Positions 6,096 to 11,658 of a stretch of DNA of 11,658 nucleotides are shown here, piece after piece. Positions within the stretch are counted from its first letter, which is position 1. The number at the start of each line of letters is the position of its first letter. Source of the DNA: Bacillota bacterium (lineage in GTDB: Bacteria > Bacillota > Clostridia > Lachnospirales > Lachnospiraceae); contig JAEZKD010000198.1 in NCBI GenBank assembly GCA_023415655.1, forward strand, positions 1 through 11,658, written 5' to 3'. Made by a program: the position numbers and the translations under genes. The notes under the pieces were generated by a model that ran no database searches, was not told the DNA's origin, and saw only the letters and a program-made list of their open reading frames with translations.

Positions 6096-7412
6096 TTATT
6101 GATAATTGAATTGAGTATTGATCCAAATGTCCACGTAAAAATGATTTTGATCTTCATAAAAATCGATCATACCATCATATTTGGAGACAATATCATGTAT
6201 GGATTTCATCCCAAAGCCATGCTGAGACATATCCTTTTTGGTGGTAAGTAATCTAGGGTTCTTGGCTAAGATGGATTCTGTTATTGTATTGCTTACAATA
6301 AAGTGAAGATATGATTGGTCCTTATCGATTGAAACAAAGATGGAAGATTTTATTTTGTTTTTGTCGCAAGCTTCAATTGCATTATCCAATAGATTCGCAA
6401 GTAAAATACTTAAATCCATTTCATCCATTTCGTGACAATCATCGTTGATTTTATGTAAGAGTTCATATCCTTTTTCTTTACACAGGTTGCATTTTGCATT
6501 AAAGATTGCATTCAAAGCGTGGTTATTGGTATACAATACAAAATCAATACGTGACAGCTTATCCTTAGTTAGGTTGGTCAGATAAGAATTGGCTTCTTCA
6601 TATTTTTGCTCATTAATTAAGGTTTGACAGCAAAGGATATAATTTTTGAAATCATGTCTTAATTTCATCATCTCATTGTACTGTTGATTCATTGTTAGAA
6701 TGTCTTTCTTTTGATTGTTGTATTGAACTTGCAGTAGAGAATAGCGAATCTTTTCAAGCTTATCCTTGCTAAGTTTACGGATGAAATAAAAGGATAAGAT
6801 ATTAATTAACCCTAGCCCACAGGATATGATTACAATATAATTACTATCAAAATAGCCAGTACTTATGTTCATTTTGAACACTGAGCCTCCAACACATAAG
6901 GAGCTTATGTATATCATCATGACACCAGTCCACTCATTACCAGAAAGGTAGAAATTATTTTTATTTTGAATCGTAATTAAAAAGTACGTGATAAAATAAT
7001 AGAGGATACGTGATAAAAAAATAATCATAAACGATGGGGTAGAGGCTTGTTTGGTAAAAAATGATATATCAAGCTGAAACGCTGTTGTAAATACGATAAG
7101 TAGGATGACATTAATCAACAGAGTTAAGATAGTACTTAAGATTGGGAGTAAAAGCTTTTTATAGATCGACCCTTTTAAAAATAGTAGCTCAAATACAATA
7201 CAGATTAAAATTGCGATTACAGCAATTAAATTTTGATCCTGAAACACATACAAGTTCAGTATAAAAAGATCGATATAAAGTAGTGCTGATAAGAATGCTG
7301 TATAGAGAACACGATGATTTTCTCGTTTTCCACCCAAAGAAGCAACAATAAAATTCGATATTAGGATACTCTCTGAGATCGAAGCGATCTGATTAAATAT
7401 ATCAAGCAGCAT
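6096..7412 (-). CDS. agrC: AgrC-like sensor histidine kinase (GHKL family)
   Basis: Membrane receptor kinase that would sense the cyclic peptide made from agrD and phosphorylate the neighbouring regulator. It has 438 aa. About six hydrophobic spans fill residues 1-212, a polytopic sensor like AgrC. A coiled-coil linker (215-250) leads to the H-box LRHDFKN with phospho-accepting His253. The ATPase domain has an N-box (LANLLDNAIEA, Asn340 and Asn344) and a G-box (GFGMKSI, Gly399-Gly401); the D-box is minimal, as in the HATPase_c_5 group. The ATG has a moderate SD (GCGAGGT) 8 nt away. It lies 29 bp after the regulator and is probably cotranscribed with it. The gene symbol is by analogy; the ligand is inferred from the neighbourhood. 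Confidence 0.92.
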   Translation of the reverse strand: MLLDIFNQIASISESILISNFIVASLGGKRENHRVLYTAFLSALLYIDLFILNLYVFQDQNLIAVIAILICIVFELLFLKGSIYKKLLLPILSTILTLLINVILLIVFTTAFQLDISFFTKQASTPSFMIIFLSRILYYFITYFLITIQNKNNFYLSGNEWTGVMMIYISSLCVGGSVFKMNISTGYFDSNYIVIISCGLGLINILSFYFIRKLSKDKLEKIRYSLLQVQYNNQKKDILTMNQQYNEMMKLRHDFKNYILCCQTLINEQKYEEANSYLTNLTKDKLSRIDFVLYTNNHALNAIFNAKCNLCKEKGYELLHKINDDCHEMDEMDLSILLANLLDNAIEACDKNKIKSSIFVSIDKDQSYLHFIVSNTITESILAKNPRLLTTKKDMSQHGFGMKSIHDIVSKYDGMIDFYEDQNHFYVDIWINTQFNYQ

Positions 7413-7441
7413 TGAAAATACCTCGCTTTTTTAATCCCCAA

Positions 7442-8164
7442 TCAGGGTTTATTTTTTTGTTTATAGTGCATGAACTCCTGTTTGATACTCGACTGCTTTC
7501 CTCGACTGATTGGAATGATTTCTTGGTTTGACAAGGTCAAAGAGGTTGGGTTGATGGAGTAAATATATCGAAACGATACAAAATAGCTGGCATGTACTCG
7601 AATAAAACCATATGGCAATAGCTCTTTTTCAAAAAAACGTAAGGTTTTTCGTAAGGTAAAGGAATCATTTACACAGTGAACTGTAATATTGTGATTATAA
7701 GCTTCCAAGTACATAATTTCCTTTACCGATACTGTAATATCCTGATACGAAGCTACAAAGGTATATTGAGGATCAAATTCTAGACTCTTTTTTTCAAATG
7801 CACTCAAAGCCTCCTCGAGTTCCTCTTTGATATGGTCCTTACGTATAAAACGTAAGGGCTGATATTGAAAGGATTGGAAGACATAGGATTCATGGCTAGT
7901 AATGAAGATGATCATTGTCTCATTATCATAGGTACGTATCTCTTGAGAGATTTCAATCCCACTTAGTCCTGGCATATCAATATCGAGAAGTAAGAGATTA
8001 AAATCAAGCTTTTTCTTTTCTGCTAAGAGAGTGTTTCCATCTTGAAATTTATGTATGGTGACAATCTGATTCTTTGATTTATAATATTCTTTTATTTTTT
8101 TTTCTAATAATTCCAAGTAGATGAAATCATCATCACAAATTGCGATCGTATGAATAGATATCAC
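7442..8164 (-). CDS. agrA: AgrA-like response regulator, LytTR DNA-binding domain
   Basis: Cytoplasmic transcription regulator. Numbering from the GTG at 8164 (240 aa): the receiver domain has the acidic pocket CDDD (10-13), phospho-acceptor Asp61 in LLLLDIDMPG, Thr/Ser89-90 and a basic position in FIRK (106-109). A LytTR DNA-binding domain fills about residues 135-236 (VKEIMYLEAYNHNI, RVHASYFVS). The start is uncertain. The SD AAAGGAG (8170-8164) overlaps the GTG by one base, so the GTG is poorly placed. The family usually begins two or three residues before IAICDD, which here falls on an ATT at 8155, 8 nt from the SD. The open frame runs on to 8371 but that part has no family resemblance. 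It is the first gene of the minus-strand module and probably acts on the repeat before agrB. Confidence 0.92.
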   Translation of the reverse strand: MISIHTIAICDDDFIYLELLEKKIKEYYKSKNQIVTIHKFQDGNTLLAEKKKLDFNLLLLDIDMPGLSGIEISQEIRTYDNETMIIFITSHESYVFQSFQYQPLRFIRKDHIKEELEEALSAFEKKSLEFDPQYTFVASYQDITVSVKEIMYLEAYNHNITVHCVNDSFTLRKTLRFFEKELLPYGFIRVHASYFVSFRYIYSINPTSLTLSNQEIIPISRGKQSSIKQEFMHYKQKNKP

Positions 8165-8170
8165 TCCTTT
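8164..8170 (-). promoter_or_regulatory. SD of the response-regulator gene (decides its start)
   Basis: AAAGGAG is the only SD-like site near the start of the regulator. Its last base is the first base of the in-frame GTG; the in-frame ATT at 8155-8153 lies at normal spacing (8 nt). No ATG, GTG or TTG in frame lies at a normal distance downstream. Confidence 0.6.
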
Positions 8171-8186
8171 ATTTGGTGTATTAAAA

Positions 8187-8215
8187 TATAGTAATATATT
8201 CCATATATTACTATA
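8187..8215. repeat. 29-bp AT-rich palindrome upstream of the regulator
   Basis: TATAGTAATATAT (8187-8199) and ATATATTACTATA (8203-8215) are perfect 13-bp inverted arms around a 3-nt TCC centre. It lies in the divergent gap between the regulator and yqfC, 16 bp upstream of the regulator's SD. It could be an operator for a dimeric protein or an AU-rich hairpin in the regulator's leader. No U-tract follows, so it is not a terminator. Confidence 0.8.
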
Positions 8216-8289
8216 AGAAGGAACAAAAGTCCATAGTAGATTTCCTAACGGCCTTGGGTAACGAAACCTTCTAATACGCATATTAATAA

Positions 8290-8297
8290 CATATAAT
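8290..8297 (+). promoter_or_regulatory. Candidate -10 of the yqfC promoter (sigma-E or sigma-A)
   Basis: CATATAAT contains a perfect TATAAT and also matches the sporulation sigma-E -10 (CATACAnT) except for one base. Neither a convincing sigma-A -35 (TTCTAA at 8269-8274) nor a sigma-E -35 is seen. In Bacillus yqfCD is transcribed by sigma-E, so that factor is the more likely one by family knowledge. Confidence 0.35.
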
Positions 8298-8332
8298 GTA
8301 TGAAACACGTAGGCTTCCCAAGGAGGGCTCTC

Positions 8333-8710
8333 ATGTTTTTTAACAAACAAAAAACACCAAAATCCGAGCATATAAAATATAAAGATAAGACAAACAAAGA
8401 ACTTTATGATCTGAACAAAAAGAAGGAACGAGAAAGAAAAGCAGAGCGTCTGACCTATCTAGAAATCATCTCTCAGAATTTGATGCTTCCCCCAGATATC
8501 ATAGCTGGTGCTCCCATTATAACCATTAATGGAAGGAATGCAATCTGTATTGAAAATCATAAAAGAATCTTAGAATATACCAGTGATAAGATACGCATCT
8601 CTACTAGAATCAATTGTCTTTGTGTGGAAGGAAAGAATCTAAAGATATCCTTTTATACAAAAGAGGAATTAAAGATAGTAGGACAGATTGGCAAAGTATA
8701 TTATGAGTAA
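8333..8710 (+). CDS. yqfC: Sporulation protein YqfC
   Basis: Member of the YqfC family, found in endospore formers and usually paired with YqfD; molecular function not established. It has 125 aa, longer than the ~93 aa of the Bacillus protein because of a charged Lys/Glu/Arg-rich N-terminal part (residues 1-40). The family core is clear: LMLPPDIIAGAPIITINGR (50-68), ENHKRILEYT (74-83), then a repeated beta-strand pattern ending in ELKIVGQIGKV. No signal peptide or membrane span is seen. ATG 8333 is chosen because AAGGAGGG (8320-8327) lies 5 nt before it. An in-frame ATG at 8300 immediately follows the likely -10 box and has no SD. It is followed after 63 bp by yqfD. Confidence 0.92.
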   Translation: MFFNKQKTPKSEHIKYKDKTNKELYDLNKKKERERKAERLTYLEIISQNLMLPPDIIAGAPIITINGRNAICIENHKRILEYTSDKIRISTRINCLCVEGKNLKISFYTKEELKIVGQIGKVYYE

Positions 8711-8773
8711 GCGTTTCATTCTATTTCTTTTCTAACAGCATAAAATGTACAGATACAAATAAGGGAGTCTAGT

Positions 8774-10027
8774 ATGTTAAAACGTTTCTTACGCTGGTTG
8801 TTTGGCTACTTATATATTACTCTAAGGGGAGATTACCCAGAACATTTTATGAATCTGTGTGAAAGTCGAAACATTTTTCTATGGAGTGTGTCTTGTGAAA
8901 GAGGACAGTGTTCTTGCTTTATCCGGTTAAAAGATTATCGTAGTCTAAAAGAAATTGCAAAAAAAACAAAAACGCTACCATACATAAAAAAAAGATATGG
9001 ATTTCCATTTCTTGTAAAAAGGATTCGAAAAAGAAAAGTATACTTTATTGGTATACTTCTCTTTTGTTGGCTTTTATTTGCGATGTCAAAATATATCTGG
9101 GACATAAGCATTGAAGGAGGATACAAGCATACACCAGAAGAAATACTAAGCTATCTCAATAGCATAGATGTATATTCAGGGTGCCAAATCAAAGACATTG
9201 ACTGTCCATTCATTGAAGAGGCAATTCGTAAGGATTTCACAGATATCGGGTGGGTTTCCGCACAGATTAAAGGAACAAGATTAATTATAAATATAGTGGA
9301 AACTGAAGTTCCAGTACTAATCAAGGAGAAGAAAAAGACAGATCTTGAGTATGCTAACATTGTGGCCACCAAGGATGGAATTGTGACAAGTATGATTGTG
9401 CGTAGTGGAGTTCCAAAAGTAGAACTTGGTTCCGTCGTTCGAAAAGGAGAAGTACTGGTATCGGGTGTGATTCCAGTCATAGGAGATGATGGAACAGCCA
9501 TAAAAAATAATACGGTGGTAGCTGATGCAGATATATTTCTCAAAACCTATGTAGATTACGAGTATAAATTCTCGATGAATTACCAATATAAACAATATAG
9601 TAAGAATCAATCCAAAGGATATCGCCTGGATCTATGGAATCAGAAAATTTTTTATGTAAGTCCTAGTAATTCTTATGAGCATTATGATATAATAAACGAT
9701 GTAAATACGTTAAAATTGGTGAATAATTTTTATCTGCCAATTCGGTTAATAAAGACTACCGTCTATGAGTATGAGCTTTTGAATGCTACATATACTGAAG
9801 GTGAAGCCTTGGAAAAGGCGAATAGAGAATTATTAAGATACTTAGAAACGTTGAAAAAGAATGGAGCATCCATCATAGACAATCAGGTGGAAACCAAGAT
9901 AGAGAACGGTGTTTGCAGCTCGAGTGGCAAAATCATTATTGAAGATTCTGCCTGGGGCTATAAAGAAATAAACGATAGTGAGTGGAGGATTTTAAAAACG
10001 GATGAGCATAATGGAGACAATAATTAA
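8774..10027 (+). CDS. yqfD: Sporulation protein YqfD (membrane-anchored)
   Basis: Required for efficient sporulation in Bacillus; in that species part of the mother-cell sigma-E regulon. The 417-aa length is typical. A basic cytoplasmic N-terminal part (1-88, starting MLKRFLRWLFGYLYI) precedes one transmembrane span (about 90-108). A large domain follows, predicted to lie outside the cytoplasm or in the space between the spore membranes. It begins with a POTRA-like part (ISIEGGYKHTPEEILSYL, then a short strand-helix-strand pattern to about residue 175) and continues with a beta-rich region containing SGVPKVELGSVVRKGEVLVSG (about 212-232), reminiscent of lipoyl/HlyD-type hairpins. The ATG has the SD AAGGGAG at 8761-8767. 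Its 3' end overlaps phoH by 26 nt, so the two are probably translated together. Confidence 0.94.
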   Translation: MLKRFLRWLFGYLYITLRGDYPEHFMNLCESRNIFLWSVSCERGQCSCFIRLKDYRSLKEIAKKTKTLPYIKKRYGFPFLVKRIRKRKVYFIGILLFCWLLFAMSKYIWDISIEGGYKHTPEEILSYLNSIDVYSGCQIKDIDCPFIEEAIRKDFTDIGWVSAQIKGTRLIINIVETEVPVLIKEKKKTDLEYANIVATKDGIVTSMIVRSGVPKVELGSVVRKGEVLVSGVIPVIGDDGTAIKNNTVVADADIFLKTYVDYEYKFSMNYQYKQYSKNQSKGYRLDLWNQKIFYVSPSNSYEHYDIINDVNTLKLVNNFYLPIRLIKTTVYEYELLNATYTEGEALEKANRELLRYLETLKKNGASIIDNQVETKIENGVCSSSGKIIIEDSAWGYKEINDSEWRILKTDEHNGDNN

Positions 10028-11042
10028 TATTCCGATGGAACATACACAGAATATTTTTGGTAATTGCGATGCATATGCCAAAATTATTGAAAAAACATTG
10101 AACGTAACAATTATTTTAAGAGGAAGCGAACTTAAAATCATTGGCGAAGGAGATGCAGTTGAGAAAGCAAAGTCTGTTTTTATTAAATTGTTAGAGCTTA
10201 GCAAACGTGGGAATGAGATAACAGAACAGAATGTCAACTATGCGTTATCTCTTGGGTTTGATGATAAAGAAAATGTACTTGTGGAGATCGATAAAGACCT
10301 TATCTGTCATACGATCAATGGAAAGCCAATTAAGCCTAAAACTATGGGTCAAAAACAGTATGTTGACCAGATTCGTAAAAAAATGATAGTATTTGGCATT
10401 GGACCTGCAGGTACAGGTAAAACATATCTTGCGATGGCAATGGGAATCACCGCATTTAAGAATGATGAGGTGTCTAGGATTATCCTGACACGACCAGCCA
10501 TTGAAGCAGGAGAAAAGTTAGGATTCTTACCAGGTGATTTGCAAAGTAAGGTTGATCCATATCTACGACCTTTGTATGATGCTCTATATCAGATTATGGG
10601 TGCAGAAAGTTATCAAAAAAACATGGAGAAGGGCTTAATTGAGGTTGCTCCATTGGCTTATATGAGAGGTCGAACCCTGGACAATGCATTTATTATCTTG
10701 GATGAGGCGCAGAATACGACACCAGCGCAGATGAAGATGTTCTTAACACGTATTGGATTTGGTTCTAAAGTAATAATTACTGGGGACTTGACTCAGAAGG
10801 ATTTACCAAGTGGACAGGTTTCAGGTCTTGATATTGCAATGAAGGTATTAGGTAAGATGGACGATATAGGGTTTTCTTATCTAACAAGTCAAGATGTCGT
10901 TCGTCATCCACTCGTTCAAAAGATTGTAAAGGCTTATGAAGAGTATGAGAATAGGGTATCAAAAGAACACAAGGAGGAGAGTAAGCCAGCAGAAAAGGAT
11001 AAGAAAAAAGGAGCTCGTAAGGCTGGTATGAAAAAACGATGA
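10002..11042 (+). CDS. phoH: PhoH-family ATPase
   Basis: Cytoplasmic P-loop ATPase of the PhoH/PhoL family, linked to RNA metabolism and often next to ybeY. The 346-aa protein has an N-terminal KH-like region (about 1-85). The PhoH domain follows, with Walker A GPAGTGKT (134-141), the LTRPAIEAGEKLGFLPGDL motif (162-180), Walker B IILDEAQN (231-238) and ITGDLTQKDLPSG (259-271). The last 25 residues are a Lys-rich tail (KPAEKDKKKGARKAGMKKR) that may bind RNA. The start is probably ATG 10002; GGAGG lies 13 nt before it, inside yqfD, which is long. ATG 10011 is also in frame but even further away. The stop overlaps the next start as ATGA at 11039-11042. Confidence 0.95.
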   Translation: MSIMETIINIPMEHTQNIFGNCDAYAKIIEKTLNVTIILRGSELKIIGEGDAVEKAKSVFIKLLELSKRGNEITEQNVNYALSLGFDDKENVLVEIDKDLICHTINGKPIKPKTMGQKQYVDQIRKKMIVFGIGPAGTGKTYLAMAMGITAFKNDEVSRIILTRPAIEAGEKLGFLPGDLQSKVDPYLRPLYDALYQIMGAESYQKNMEKGLIEVAPLAYMRGRTLDNAFIILDEAQNTTPAQMKMFLTRIGFGSKVIITGDLTQKDLPSGQVSGLDIAMKVLGKMDDIGFSYLTSQDVVRHPLVQKIVKAYEEYENRVSKEHKEESKPAEKDKKKGARKAGMKKR

Positions 11043-11658
11043 ATGAAGAGAAAACACGATTGATGTTGCCTATCGCTTCTCTAGGAGGAGCTTGCATCTT
11101 AGCAGCACTTGTAAGTGGTCTTATGAATCAAGCAAATACGAAAGGGTATATGACTTTTCTCGTATTAGCTGTAATCTTTCATCTGATTTTTGTATTTTAT
11201 TTGCGTATTTTAAAAGAATCGTTATTCGAACAATCATTTATTTGGGTTATGCTTTCAGGAGCATATTTTATTTCGTTTGTCCTGTTATGTAATCCTTATG
11301 AGATATCGAATTATCCATTCTGGTTACTTGGTATCGCATGCGTAGCAATCTATGCAGATGTTACGCTAAGTTTGATTATGATGTATAGTTTGATTTTCAT
11401 CTCGATGGGTGCTTCACTATTTAGTTTTAAAGAGTTGATGATACCAATGATCATTGGTACGTTCTTATGTTTGATGGTTAGATTTTTAAGAGGCTTTCGC
11501 ACATTTTTTTATCTATGTGTATTGCTATTATCCATGAGCGTAACACTTTCCTTTGTTATGAATGGATTTGATGAAAAGAATGTAATAGTAAAAGATAATC
11601 TTATGGTGATTGGGAGTTACTTTTTGGTTCTATTCTTATTATTTGTTGTGATTCGATT
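11039..11658 (+). CDS. Multi-span membrane protein, probable 7TM-HD (YqfF/PgpH-like) hydrolase, 3' end missing
   Basis: Open to the right edge: 206 codons are visible with no stop. It begins MNEEKTRLM and overlaps phoH by 4 nt (ATGA), so the two are translationally coupled. About eight hydrophobic segments are seen (roughly 8-28, 38-58, 67-84, 93-108, 109-126, 132-148, 155-174, 187-206). In Bacillus and many clostridia the gene after phoH is yqfF (pgpH), a 7TM-HD c-di-AMP phosphodiesterase. The stretch YPFWLLGIACVAIYADVTLSL and the following spans resemble the 7TM part of that family. No large extracytoplasmic 7TMR-HDED domain follows the first span, so this would be a short form. The HD catalytic motifs would lie beyond the window, so the identity rests on position and membrane pattern only. 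Confidence 0.6.
   Translation, partial: MNEEKTRLMLPIASLGGACILAALVSGLMNQANTKGYMTFLVLAVIFHLIFVFYLRILKESLFEQSFIWVMLSGAYFISFVLLCNPYEISNYPFWLLGIACVAIYADVTLSLIMMYSLIFISMGASLFSFKELMIPMIIGTFLCLMVRFLRGFRTFFYLCVLLLSMSVTLSFVMNGFDEKNVIVKDNLMVIGSYFLVLFLLFVVIR

Noticed and set aside
8242..8266. CGTTA repeats on the minus strand as a second LytTR site
   Set aside because: The spacing is 13 bp, not about two helical turns, and the sequence does not match the repeat before agrB.
8165..8371. Upstream extension of the response-regulator frame (309-aa version)
   Set aside because: It has no SD, no receiver-domain similarity, covers the AT palindrome and overlaps yqfC; the family starts just before IAICDD.
9151..9610. 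Minus-strand frames of 97-130 aa inside yqfD
   Set aside because: Shadows of yqfD, with no SD and no recognisable protein; yqfD itself is a clear family member.

Overview
The window looks like chromosomal DNA from a low-GC, endospore-forming clostridium of the Lachnospiraceae / Lachnoclostridium type. The evidence is the AT-rich base composition, strong SD sequences, the sporulation genes yqfC-yqfD, an archaeal-type AspRS, and an agr-type peptide-signalling module built as clostridial ones are. Species cannot be fixed from the sequence alone.

Layout. (1) 1-1531: an archaeal-type aspartyl-tRNA synthetase (+), a bidirectional terminator, and tRNA-Glu(CUC) on the minus strand with its own promoter. 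(2) 1532-2186: a monocistronic small zinc-ribbon-like protein with a good promoter, then the alaS promoter and a leader containing a hairpin but no T-box. (3) 2187-5204: alaS and rpsU (+); each has a perfect TTGACA-N17-TATAAT promoter, and rpsU ends in a strong terminator. (4) 5205-8164: a minus-strand peptide quorum-sensing module read in the order response regulator (LytTR), GHKL sensor kinase, AgrB peptidase, and a short overlapping pro-peptide gene (agrD). It has its own terminator, and there is a putative LytTR direct-repeat operator plus promoter between the kinase and agrB. (5) 8333-11658: yqfC, yqfD, phoH and the start of a multi-span membrane protein (probably the 7TM-HD/YqfF-type hydrolase), all on +. 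The last three genes overlap one another, so they are probably translated together.

How it works together. The housekeeping order rpsU - yqfC - yqfD - phoH - 7TM-HD is a known Firmicutes neighbourhood. Here it is split by the oppositely oriented agr module. The module is complete in itself. AgrD (40 aa, at 5291-5413) would be cut and cyclised by AgrB; the ring residue is Ser25 in place of the usual Cys, predicting a lactone signal. AgrC would sense the peptide, and the LytTR regulator would act on the repeat in front of agrB to close a positive loop.

The observations most worth checking are the Ser-type agrD gene, the LytTR repeat, the lack of a well-placed ordinary start codon for the regulator (an AUU fits best), a 29-bp AT-rich palindrome upstream of it, and the apparently short N-terminus of the last membrane protein.
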